Positions 1 to 5,679 are shown, numbered from the stretch's first letter. The stretch is 7,678 nt of DNA from an uncultured Spirochaetaceae bacterium (GCA_902796985.1 CADBRC010000293.1:1-7678), one strand, 5' to 3'. Notes: a model not told the origin generated them from the letters alone. Made by a program: numbers and translations.

Positions 1-499
1 GTGCGGCACAATCCAGCTGGACTACCAGCTGCCTTCCGCCGAACGCCTGGACGCGACCTACATCGGCTCGGACAACCAGAAGCACCACCCGGTCATGCTG
101 CACCGCGCGGTGCTCGGCTCGCTGGAGCGCTTCCTGGGAATCCTCATCGAGAACTACGCGGGAGCCTTCCCCACCTGGCTGCACTTCGAGCAGGTGGCGG
201 TGGTCCCGGTCGGCAACGACTTTGACGACTACGCGCGCAAGGTCGAAGGCTTCCTGCGCGAAGCGGGCATCCGTGCCAACGCCTACACCGATGACAGCAA
301 CATGAAGGCCAAGATAAAGATGATTTCCGGGGAGCACAAGACCCCCTACATCCTCGTCGTCGGGGCCAAGGAGCGGGATGAGAACACCGTGACCGTCCGC
401 TTCCGCTTCTCCAGCGGCCTGGAGCAGAAGACCTTCTCACTTGAGGACTTCCGCGCCTACGTGCTGGACAAGGTGAACACGCACTTCAACGGAATCTAA
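1..499 (+). CDS. thrS: Threonine--tRNA ligase, C-terminal part (5' end outside window)
   Basis: Cytoplasmic class II aminoacyl-tRNA synthetase that charges tRNA-Thr with threonine. The reading frame starts at base 2 and gives 165 residues ending at a TAA (497-499). The visible part opens with CGTIQLDYQLP of the catalytic core. It continues through YIGSDNQKHHPVMLHRA and motif 3 (VLGSLERFLGILIENYAGAFPTWL, quoted here as landmarks VLGSLERF and AGAFPTWL). The His of LHRA (bases 101-103) aligns with zinc ligand His511 of E. coli ThrRS, and the Arg of SLERF with the motif-3 Arg. The last ~100 residues are the anticodon-binding domain, with the signature TPYILVVGAKE. The C-terminus (VRFRFSSGLEQKTF) departs from the usual VRTRRG-DLG stretch. 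The N-terminal editing and TGS-type domains, if present, are outside the window. The assignment is by direct motif recognition. Confidence 0.96.
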   Translation, partial: CGTIQLDYQLPSAERLDATYIGSDNQKHHPVMLHRAVLGSLERFLGILIENYAGAFPTWLHFEQVAVVPVGNDFDDYARKVEGFLREAGIRANAYTDDSNMKAKIKMISGEHKTPYILVVGAKERDENTVTVRFRFSSGLEQKTFSLEDFRAYVLDKVNTHFNGI

Positions 500-539
500 A
501 CGAATATCGGCTATCGGGCATCGGCTGGATAGATACCGC

Positions 540-574
540 AAGCCGGGCAGACCACGCGTCCGCCCGGCTTTTTT
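540..574 (+). terminator. Rho-independent terminator of thrS
   Basis: The arms AAGCCGGGC (540-548) and GCCCGGCTT (562-570) form a perfect 9-bp stem, and a run of six T covers 569-574. Within the 13-nt loop, GAC (550-552) can pair with GTC (558-560), which would lengthen the stem after one A/C mismatch. The hairpin begins 41 nt after the thrS stop. It separates thrS from the downstream operon, so the next gene needs its own promoter. Confidence 0.93.
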
Positions 575-628
575 ATGCCGCTGAGCAGGGACGCTCTCGT
601 CGGTTCCGGCCGCCGCAAATCGCAGGCC

Positions 629-655
629 TTCACGCGTTCTCCGGCCGTTTATAAC
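629..655 (+). promoter_or_regulatory. Candidate sigma-70-type promoter for the OmpA-DUF4153-glycosylase operon
   Basis: TATAAC at 650-655 is a 5/6 match to the -10 consensus. TTCACG at 629-634 is a 4/6 match to the -35 consensus, with a shorter than ideal 15-nt spacer. Predicted transcription start is near 662, giving a leader of about 23 nt. Placement after the thrS terminator and before the first operon gene supports it. Three CCGGCC boxes (606-611, 641-646, 661-666) lie around it. The call is moderate because the -35 is weak. Confidence 0.4.
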
Positions 656-676
656 CTTTTCCGGCCAGATGGGTTT

Positions 677-683
677 AAAGGAG
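677..683 (+). promoter_or_regulatory. Ribosome binding site with very short spacing (OmpA-like gene)
   Basis: AAAGGAG is followed by a single base (C684) before ATG 685. A stop codon in the same frame at 676-678 rules out an earlier start. No alternative start codon lies at the usual 5-9 nt distance. The signal peptide read from ATG 685 looks intact, so the short spacing is probably real. Confidence 0.6.
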
Positions 684-684
684 C

Positions 685-1992
685 ATGAAGGGGCATGCTG
701 CTTTTCTTTCTATTATAACCTTCCTCATGGCTGCCGGGACCTGTACCGGGGCCCGGGCGGAGGAAGCCGTAAGCCTTGCCTACCATGGCGGGCGAAGCTA
801 CATCCTTGTGGAGCGGACTGACCTGCTCCGCTATGACAACGGGCAGTTCACGGGCCTTCTGAGCCGCGAGCTGCAGTCCTATGTCGCCGACAGGGGGGCG
901 GATGCGGACGGGAACCGCCTGTATGAGGGCAATTTCTATGTCGTGGAGGAGACCAAGCGCGACAGGAAGCGGGTTCGCGAGGGCATCCATACGGCGATAG
1001 ACTCCTCGTTCAAGATTACGCCGGAAGGCAATCTGGTCATGCTGGAGGACAACGGCTATCCGGCGTTCCGGAGCTTCCCTGCGTACAGCACGAAAAAGAT
1101 ACAGCTTGGCGACAAGTGGGTGGCACAGGCAGAGCGGGCCGTGGATCCGCAGAACAACGGGACTGTTACCCGTATGCCGATTCTCGTGGAATACACTTAT
1201 GTCCGTGACGATGTGTATAACGGCGAGGACGTGTACGTGCTGGAGGCCCGGTGGGCAACCCGTTACGGCCTCTCCTTCATCGATCCTGACGGGGACGCGG
1301 CTTTACAGAAAGCAGACGGCAGTCACAAGGCGACGATAATCATCAGCAAGAAACAGGGGAACGCGCTCGTCATTCGCGATACCGTTGACGAGACTTTCAT
1401 ATATGAAGGCGGGCAGACCGTCCGCCTGAAGGGGACCATCTCGCTCTTTACCAGATACCCCCCGGCCTACAGCAGCCGTGAGGTCATTGCGGCAGCGGGA
1501 AACGGGAGCAGTTCTGCGGGCCGTGCATCCGGCGTTGTCACCGGAGGAAAAAAGCCTGGAACTGGCGGGAAGTCCGGGACAGGCGGAAAGGAAGATGCCT
1601 CCGTAGCCTCTGGCAACAGCTCTGCTGCAACCGTACAGGAGACCCCGGACGGGGTGAAGCTCGTTATCCGCAAGCTCCAGTTCAAGAGCGACAGCGCGGA
1701 ACTGATGCCCGGTCAGGAGGAGCTGCTGGACCAGATTGCCCGCATTCTTAAGGCTGCCCCCGATTCTCAGTATCTGGTGGAAGGCCATACCGCCGACACG
1801 CATAAGAGCGCCGGTGAAAAACGCCTGTCCCTGTCCCGTGCCCGTGCCGTTGCAGAAGCCCTGGCTGCACGGGGTGTAAAGGCTGAGCAGTTCATCTGCA
1901 AGGGACTGGGAGCTACCCGTCCTGTTGCCGACAATGACACGGAGGAAGGCAAGGCCGCCAACCGCCGCGTTGAGATAACGATTCTGAAATAA
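685..1992 (+). CDS. Exported OmpA-family peptidoglycan-associating protein
   Basis: A 435-residue envelope protein. Residues 1-25 look like a Sec signal peptide: MKGH, then a hydrophobic stretch AAFLSIITFLMAAG, then a likely signal peptidase I site after ARA. A Cys within AAGTC is a poor lipobox, so lipidation is possible but less likely. Residues ~26-265 form a soluble domain I cannot assign to a named family. Residues ~269-318 are a Gly/Ser/Ala/Lys-rich flexible linker containing GTGGKSGTGGK. Residues ~324-435 are a C-terminal OmpA-like domain, which in this family binds the peptide stem of peptidoglycan. The motif EGHTADTH (366-373) and LSLSRARAV (381-389) supply the expected Asp (371) and Arg (385). 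Most relatives read GHTD, so there is one inserted Ala. It is the first gene of the operon, and its TAA (1990-1992) lies 6 nt before the next start. The domain layout suggests tethering something to the cell wall or linking it to the outer membrane; the ligand is unknown. Confidence 0.88.
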   Translation: MKGHAAFLSIITFLMAAGTCTGARAEEAVSLAYHGGRSYILVERTDLLRYDNGQFTGLLSRELQSYVADRGADADGNRLYEGNFYVVEETKRDRKRVREGIHTAIDSSFKITPEGNLVMLEDNGYPAFRSFPAYSTKKIQLGDKWVAQAERAVDPQNNGTVTRMPILVEYTYVRDDVYNGEDVYVLEARWATRYGLSFIDPDGDAALQKADGSHKATIIISKKQGNALVIRDTVDETFIYEGGQTVRLKGTISLFTRYPPAYSSREVIAAAGNGSSSAGRASGVVTGGKKPGTGGKSGTGGKEDASVASGNSSAATVQETPDGVKLVIRKLQFKSDSAELMPGQEELLDQIARILKAAPDSQYLVEGHTADTHKSAGEKRLSLSRARAVAEALAARGVKAEQFICKGLGATRPVADNDTEEGKAANRRVEITILK

Positions 1993-1996
1993 GGAG
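1991..1996 (+). promoter_or_regulatory. Ribosome binding site overlapping the upstream stop codon
   Basis: AAGGAG shares its first two bases with the TAA stop of the OmpA-like gene. It is only 2 nt from ATG 1999 and 11 nt from the in-frame ATG 2008, so neither start sits at the usual distance. ATG 1999 is chosen as the first start, but 2008 (three residues shorter) is a real alternative. Confidence 0.6.
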
Positions 1997-1998
1997 AA

Positions 1999-3870
1999 AT
2001 GAAGGAAATGAACATACTGAAGGAACTGATTGCCGCGCTTAAGAAGTCGGTGCGGAACTTTCCGGGGACGCTCGTGTGGAGCTTCGCTGCAGCCGTATTT
2101 GCGGTGCTTTCCAGCGCGGGCAACGAATTCTGGGATAAGCGGATCGACGAGGCCCGCGAGACGTTCGGGGGGGACTCCCATCAGGTGGAGGCGCTGCGTG
2201 ATGCCTCCGAGGCATTCGTGAAACTGTGCGGCCGCTGGTGCGTGGCCTCCATATTCGTCGCCGTGTTCGCATTCCTGGCGGGCATGCTCTGCATCTGCCT
2301 GGCAAAGTCCTACGACGGGAAGATGCAGCTCTCACCCTTCCAGAGGGAACTCGGAAGACGGAACTGCTCGCTTGCCTCACTTGTACTGCAGGCACTGAGC
2401 ATTCCCCTCTGTGTGCTCGTGTTCTTCCTGTTCAGGGACTTTGACGCGGCCGTTATATGGATGCGTTACCTGGGCCTTGTATTCGCGATGATTGCGGCCT
2501 CCATATTCCTGCTGCACTTCATCCAGAAGGAAACGCAGGTCGCCCCCAATATCATCGTCGCGCTCGTAATCGCCGGGATCGCCTCGTCCTGCCTCATGTC
2601 CGGACTGATGCTGGTAGTCGTTGCATTCCAGCAGCTTATCTACAAGTTCGACTCGTCTACGCCTTACCTGGCGGTGGTCTGCTTTACCTACATGGTGTTC
2701 GGCGTGAACGTGTTCATCGCGTATACGGCCCGCGAGGAAAAAGAGATACGCATTCCCAAGCCCTTCACGGTCATCATGTCTTACGTGCTCTTTCCTGTCA
2801 CCCTTGTGCTGCTGGCAGTCCTGTACTTCTACCTGCTCAAGTGTCTGGTGACGCGCAGCATGCCGGTTGGACAGATAAACCCCTTCGTTTCCATCGCGAC
2901 CGTCCTCTTCTTCATCTTCTACGTGAGCCTGGAAGACAAGGTGAAGTTCTTTAAGAAGTGGGGTAACCTGCTCTTCCTGCCGCTCATACCCCTCCAGGTC
3001 ATCGCATATGCAATCCGCGTGAACGCATACGGCTTTACGGAAAGCCGGGTCGCCAGTCTGTACTATATCATCGTGAGCGTCATCTTCTGCCTGCTTCCCT
3101 TCGTCAGGCGCGGACGCTACATGAAGGCGAGCTATCTTGTCCTTGCGGCCTTCCTCTTGATTGCAACCTGGGGACCGTTCAACGTCATCTCCGTCACCCT
3201 GCGCAGCCAGTGCGGAAGGGTAGTGCGCGTATTTACGGCCCACGGCCTGTATGCAGACGGCAAGATTACCCATGACAGGCAGGACAGCCTTTCGCTCGAA
3301 GAAAAGGCCGCCGTCGTCTCTGCCTACGACAAGCTGGAGGATATGGAGCTGGGGGACAAGGCCCCGTCATGGTGGACGGAGCGGCTCAAAGACGAGGACA
3401 GGACAAGCCACTTCCAGAAGCTCTTCGGCTTTGAGTGGTCGCACAACTATTTCAAGGACGAGGATGCTGACGTGAACTACGGTTACAGCTTCGCTATGGA
3501 TACGGATGCCTCGCCCGTCGTGCTGGACGTTTCGCCCTACACGGAGCTGTTCGCCTTTGACATAAGCGACTGGTACAACCGCAACGACCTGACTTCCAGG
3601 GGGGAACATTCGACGAAGCCCGACGTGCATCCCACAATCTCTCTTCCCGGCGGCGGAACGCTCGACATCACGGAGGAACTTGAGTCCCGCCTGAAGGAGT
3701 ATGACAAGGGAAGCGACGGCAACAGCGAAACCGGAAATACCCCCCTCTTCCTGTGCAGTAAGCAGGGCTACGACATATATCTCACGTCCTGCCACCTCTA
3801 CCGGAACACGGACGGCAAGGGGGAGCTGGAATACAGCTCCTACAACGCTTCGGGCTTTGTCTGTAAGTGA
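1999..3870 (+). CDS. DUF4153-family polytopic membrane protein
   Basis: A 623-residue integral membrane protein of unknown function. About 11 transmembrane helices can be read, at roughly residues 22-40, 81-102, 124-145, 151-175, 184-213, 222-243, 256-282, 294-311, 321-339, 352-369 and 376-400. They are followed by a hydrophilic C-terminal region of about 220 residues. The DUF4153 call rests on the family-like core after helix 9: YAIRVNAYGFTESRV (to residue 351), the next two helices, then the conserved Ser-Gln pair (403-404) in LRSQCGRVVRVF and LYADGKI. The start NILKELIAALKKSVRNFPGTL also resembles the family's opening. An odd helix count would put the tail on the opposite side of the membrane from the N-terminus. 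The tail has many Asp/Glu/Trp/Tyr residues (PSWWTERLKDEDR) and no enzyme motif I recognise. It sits 6 nt after the OmpA-like gene and overlaps the glycosylase start, so the three are probably co-transcribed. The family name is fairly secure; the function is unknown. Confidence 0.85.
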   Translation: MKEMNILKELIAALKKSVRNFPGTLVWSFAAAVFAVLSSAGNEFWDKRIDEARETFGGDSHQVEALRDASEAFVKLCGRWCVASIFVAVFAFLAGMLCICLAKSYDGKMQLSPFQRELGRRNCSLASLVLQALSIPLCVLVFFLFRDFDAAVIWMRYLGLVFAMIAASIFLLHFIQKETQVAPNIIVALVIAGIASSCLMSGLMLVVVAFQQLIYKFDSSTPYLAVVCFTYMVFGVNVFIAYTAREEKEIRIPKPFTVIMSYVLFPVTLVLLAVLYFYLLKCLVTRSMPVGQINPFVSIATVLFFIFYVSLEDKVKFFKKWGNLLFLPLIPLQVIAYAIRVNAYGFTESRVASLYYIIVSVIFCLLPFVRRGRYMKASYLVLAAFLLIATWGPFNVISVTLRSQCGRVVRVFTAHGLYADGKITHDRQDSLSLEEKAAVVSAYDKLEDMELGDKAPSWWTERLKDEDRTSHFQKLFGFEWSHNYFKDEDADVNYGYSFAMDTDASPVVLDVSPYTELFAFDISDWYNRNDLTSRGEHSTKPDVHPTISLPGGGTLDITEELESRLKEYDKGSDGNSETGNTPLFLCSKQGYDIYLTSCHLYRNTDGKGELEYSSYNASGFVCK

Positions 3871-3872
3871 TG
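3867..3872 (+). promoter_or_regulatory. Stop/start overlap coupling the DUF4153 and glycosylase genes
   Basis: The bases GTGATG carry the TGA stop of the membrane protein gene (3868-3870), the ATG of the glycosylase (3870-3872), and an in-frame GTG (3867-3869). The ~15 bases upstream lack any purine-rich Shine-Dalgarno. Translation of the glycosylase is therefore most likely by termination-reinitiation, tying its level to the upstream gene. Confidence 0.65.
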
Positions 3873-4739
3873 GCGGGCGGGCCGAAACGTCAGGCGGGCG
3901 AATCCGCAGTGCCGTCCTTGAGCGAAGGGCAGCTTGCCGGCTTCCGGCGGGAAGTGTGGGACTTTTACCGCGAGCATGGCAGGAAGCTCCCCTGGCGGCA
4001 TACGGATGATCCCTATCGGGTCCTGCTCTCCGAGCTTATGCTCCAGCAGACGCAGGTCGCCCGCGTCATTCCCAAGTACGGGGCATGGCTTGAACGCTTT
4101 CCCGATCTGGCCTCCCTTGCGGAAGCCCCGCTCCCGGACCTGCTTGCCCTGTGGAACGGCCTGGGCTACAACCGCCGGGCCATATACCTCCAGAAGGCAT
4201 GCAAGGAAGTCCAGTCCCGCTATGGAGGCGTATTCCCCCGGACGGAGGCCGAGCTGCGGACGCTCCCCGGGATAGGCCCCTATACGGCGGGAGCGGTCTG
4301 CGCGTTCGCCTTTAAGCAGCCTGCCGTGTTCGTGGAAACAAACATCCGTGCGGTCTTCATCCTCAGCTTCTTTTCTGATTCGGCCGGAAGGGTTGACGAC
4401 AAAGAGATTCTCCCGCTTGTTGAGCAGACGCTCGACAGGCAGAATCCCCGGGAGTGGTATTACGCATTGATGGATCTGGGGGCGGAACTGAAACGGACCG
4501 TCGGGAACCCCTCCCGCAGGTCCCGCCAGTATACGAGGCAGTCCCGCTTTGAAGGCTCGTTCCGACAGGCCCGCGGGGCCATCCTGCGCCAGCTCACCCG
4601 GCACAAGGCCGCTCGTCTCAAGGAGATTGCAGAATCAGAAGGAATCGAGCTTGCCCGCATCGAGGCGGCTGCGAACAAGCTCGTGCAGGAAGAAATCATC
4701 CAGGCGGACGGAAGCCTCTTCCGCATCCGCGAGGACTGA
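3870..4739 (+). CDS. MutY-like A/G-specific adenine DNA glycosylase, short form without Fe-S cluster
   Basis: A 289-residue HhH-GPD DNA glycosylase. MutY enzymes remove adenine mispaired with 8-oxoguanine or guanine. Seen in sequence: LPWR, then SELMLQQTQVARVIPKY with the catalytic Glu at residue 55, WNGLGYNRRA, and the helix-hairpin-helix LPGIGPYTAGA (132-142) including Tyr138. A gap-free alignment with E. coli MutY from LPGVG to the active-site loop puts Glu156 (VETNIRAV) where Asp138 (LDGNVKRV) is expected; the Asn two residues on (158) is kept. After MDLG (201-204) the usual four Fe-S cysteines are absent. The whole protein has only two Cys, both upstream. The C-terminal NUDIX-like 8-oxoG recognition domain is replaced by ~60 residues resembling a winged helix (from RQARGAILRQL to SLFRI). 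The start ATG overlaps the upstream TGA (TGATG) with no Shine-Dalgarno, implying translational coupling; GTG 3867 is an alternative start. MutY-like substrate specificity is inferred. Confidence 0.88.
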   Translation: MAGGPKRQAGESAVPSLSEGQLAGFRREVWDFYREHGRKLPWRHTDDPYRVLLSELMLQQTQVARVIPKYGAWLERFPDLASLAEAPLPDLLALWNGLGYNRRAIYLQKACKEVQSRYGGVFPRTEAELRTLPGIGPYTAGAVCAFAFKQPAVFVETNIRAVFILSFFSDSAGRVDDKEILPLVEQTLDRQNPREWYYALMDLGAELKRTVGNPSRRSRQYTRQSRFEGSFRQARGAILRQLTRHKAARLKEIAESEGIELARIEAAANKLVQEEIIQADGSLFRIRED

Positions 4740-4747
4740 CGTTGCCA

Positions 4748-4782
4748 CGACGGGCGGAATCTGCCCGCCGCTGCCCCGCGGC
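4748..4782. other. GC-rich hairpins between convergent 3' ends; no clear terminator
   Basis: The 42-bp gap between the glycosylase stop and the pflA stop holds two overlapping GC stems. Read on the minus strand, CGGCGGGC (4770-4763) pairs with GCCCGTCG (4755-4748) over a 7-nt loop, 8 bp with one G-U. GCCGC (4767-4771) can instead pair with GCGGC (4778-4782). Neither is directly followed by a T-run in its own direction; a T5 at 4795-4799 lies 12 nt past the second stem on the plus strand. They may stabilise 3' ends or act as weak bidirectional terminators. Confidence 0.35.
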
Positions 4783-5537
4783 TACTCCAGCTCCTTTTTC
4801 CAGCCGGTGTAGTCCTCTACATGGAGGAGGCGTTTGGCATTTGCTATGCGCTCAGCAGTCGGCGAGTCCACGCCCTTGAGGGGGTATTCGATTCCCAGCT
4901 TCTCGTACTTGGCGATTCCGAGCGTGTGGTAGGGCAGGATCTCCACCCGTTCCACATTGCCCAGGGTCTTGATGAAGTCCGAGGTCCGCTCCAGATATTC
5001 GTCCTTGTCGGATATGCCGGGAACCAGCACGTGGCGGATCCAGATGGGCTTTTTGATTTCGTCGAGGTAGCGGAACATCTCGATGATGTTGCCGTTGTGC
5101 CGTCCGGTCAGCTCCAGATGCTCGGCGTCGTCGATGTGCTTGATGTCCATGAGGAGCAGGTCGGTCACGTCCATCAGCTGGCGGAACTTGTCGAACCAGG
5201 GGCCCTCCTTGGTGAAGGGGCCGCCCGACGTGTCTATGCAGGTGTTGATGTCCTGCTCCTTGGCCTTGGTGAAGAGCTCGGTCAGGAAGTCAATCTGTGC
5301 GAGCGGCTCCCCGCCGCTGACGGTGATGCCACCCCACTTGCCCCAGTAGCTGCGGCAGTCCAGGGCTTCCTCGATGAGGCTGTCCGCCGTCCGCTTCTCG
5401 CCCTTGGTCATGTCCCAGGTGTCCGGGTTGTGGCAGAACTTGCACCTCAGGGGGCAGCCCGCGAAAAAGATGAGAAAACGGACGCCCGGCCCGTCCACCG
5501 ACCCGAAGCTTTCTATAGAATGTATGTATCCTTCCAA
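4782..5537 (-). CDS. pflA: Pyruvate formate-lyase-activating enzyme (radical SAM)
   Basis: A 251-residue cytoplasmic radical-SAM enzyme. It uses a 4Fe-4S cluster and S-adenosylmethionine to install the glycyl radical on pyruvate formate-lyase, which splits pyruvate to acetyl-CoA and formate under anaerobic conditions. The N-terminus GYIHSIESFGSVDGPGVRF is typical of PflA. The cluster motif CX3CX2C is in GCPLRCKFCHNPDTW (Cys28, 32 and 35 from the TTG start), and the SAM-binding motif is TVSGGEPL. Later landmarks are CIDTSGG, LLLMDIKH, WIRHVLVPGISD and EILPYHTLG, all matching the E. coli enzyme. Length is normal for the family. The start is set by a full-strength Shine-Dalgarno, GGAGGTG, 6 nt before TTG (5537-5535). 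The upstream GTG at 5546 gives 254 residues but lies inside that Shine-Dalgarno and is unlikely. No pflB is adjacent: upstream is the divergent metE, downstream the convergent glycosylase gene. Activation of another glycyl-radical enzyme cannot be excluded, though similarity favours PFL. Confidence 0.93.
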   Translation of the reverse strand: MEGYIHSIESFGSVDGPGVRFLIFFAGCPLRCKFCHNPDTWDMTKGEKRTADSLIEEALDCRSYWGKWGGITVSGGEPLAQIDFLTELFTKAKEQDINTCIDTSGGPFTKEGPWFDKFRQLMDVTDLLLMDIKHIDDAEHLELTGRHNGNIIEMFRYLDEIKKPIWIRHVLVPGISDKDEYLERTSDFIKTLGNVERVEILPYHTLGIAKYEKLGIEYPLKGVDSPTAERIANAKRLLHVEDYTGWKKELE

Positions 5538-5543
5538 AACAGC

Positions 5544-5550
5544 CACCTCC
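5544..5550 (-). promoter_or_regulatory. Shine-Dalgarno that fixes the pflA start at TTG
   Basis: On the minus strand this reads GGAGGTG, a perfect match to the anti-Shine-Dalgarno, with 6 nt to TTG 5537-5535. The in-frame GTG at 5546-5544 is part of the motif itself and would leave no spacer. Confidence 0.8.
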
Positions 5551-5553
5551 AGC

Positions 5554-5567
5554 CCTATAATTATAGG
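5554..5567. promoter_or_regulatory. 14-bp palindrome covering the pflA -10 box
   Basis: CCTATAATTATAGG is identical to its reverse complement and contains the pflA -10 box. It could be an operator whose occupancy blocks pflA transcription, or simply a -10 box in an AT-rich context. It does not match the Fnr (TTGAT-N4-ATCAA) or Rex consensus that I know. Confidence 0.4.
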
Positions 5568-5588
5568 TCATCTTGTTGAACTGGGCAA
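5560..5588 (-). promoter_or_regulatory. pflA: pflA promoter
   Basis: On the minus strand TTGCCC (5588-5583) and a perfect TATAAT (5565-5560) are separated by 17 nt. Predicted transcription start is near 5553, giving a leader of about 16 nt that holds little more than the ribosome binding site. The -10 lies inside a 14-bp perfect palindrome (5554-5567). Confidence 0.72.
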
Positions 5589-5610
5589 GCCCTGCCTTGA
5601 GTAACAGCAT

Positions 5611-5653
5611 TGATTCTCTGGAAAAACAGTGCTGATTTTCTGGAAAAACTGTG
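5611..5653. repeat. Two 21-bp direct repeats, 22-bp period, between pflA and metE
   Basis: Copy 1 (5611-5631) and copy 2 (5633-5653) share TGATT(C/T)TCTGGAAAAAC then (A/T)GTG, 19 of 21 bases identical. The core of copy 2, TTTTC-TG-GAAAA, is a small inverted repeat; copy 1 has TTCTC-TG-GAAAA. A 22-bp period places both on the same face of the helix. The pair is centred at 5632, about 83 bp from the predicted metE start and 79 bp from that of pflA. This position suits an activator or shared regulator. No known binding consensus is recognised. Confidence 0.6.
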
Positions 5654-5679
5654 TTGTTTTTTCATCTATAGAAACACCC

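Noticed and set aside
506..526. Three imperfect 7-bp tandem units beginning ATCGG after the thrS stop
   Set aside because: Too short and only 5/7 conserved between units; no link to the terminator stem that follows.
649..722. The 10-mer TTATAACCTT occurs twice, 64 bp apart (649-658 and 713-722)
   Set aside because: The second copy lies inside the signal peptide coding region and has no supporting -35. Most likely chance, though it could be a weak second -10.
1303..2181. 292-codon minus-strand open frame across the OmpA-like and DUF4153 genes
   Set aside because: It spans a real gene junction antisense, has no family features, and the sense genes are supported by signal peptide, OmpA motifs and ribosome sites.
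2377..3273. 298-codon open frame antisense to the DUF4153 gene
   Set aside because: The translation is a low-complexity mix of His/Asp/Glu/Arg with no domain, as expected from the complement of hydrophobic codons. It has no ribosome site, and the sense frame has a recognisable family match.
3840..4604. 254-codon minus-strand open frame across the glycosylase gene
   Set aside because: A shadow of the sense gene caused by high GC at third positions. No recognisable motifs or start signal.
4821..5579. 252-codon plus-strand open frame covering almost all of pflA
   Set aside because: It is the mirror of a GC-rich gene. The product has no motif, while the minus strand encodes an intact radical-SAM enzyme with its own promoter and Shine-Dalgarno.
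5611..5653. The metE upstream repeats as a small CRISPR array
   Set aside because: Only two copies, a 1-bp gap instead of spacers, and no cas genes. An operator is a better reading.
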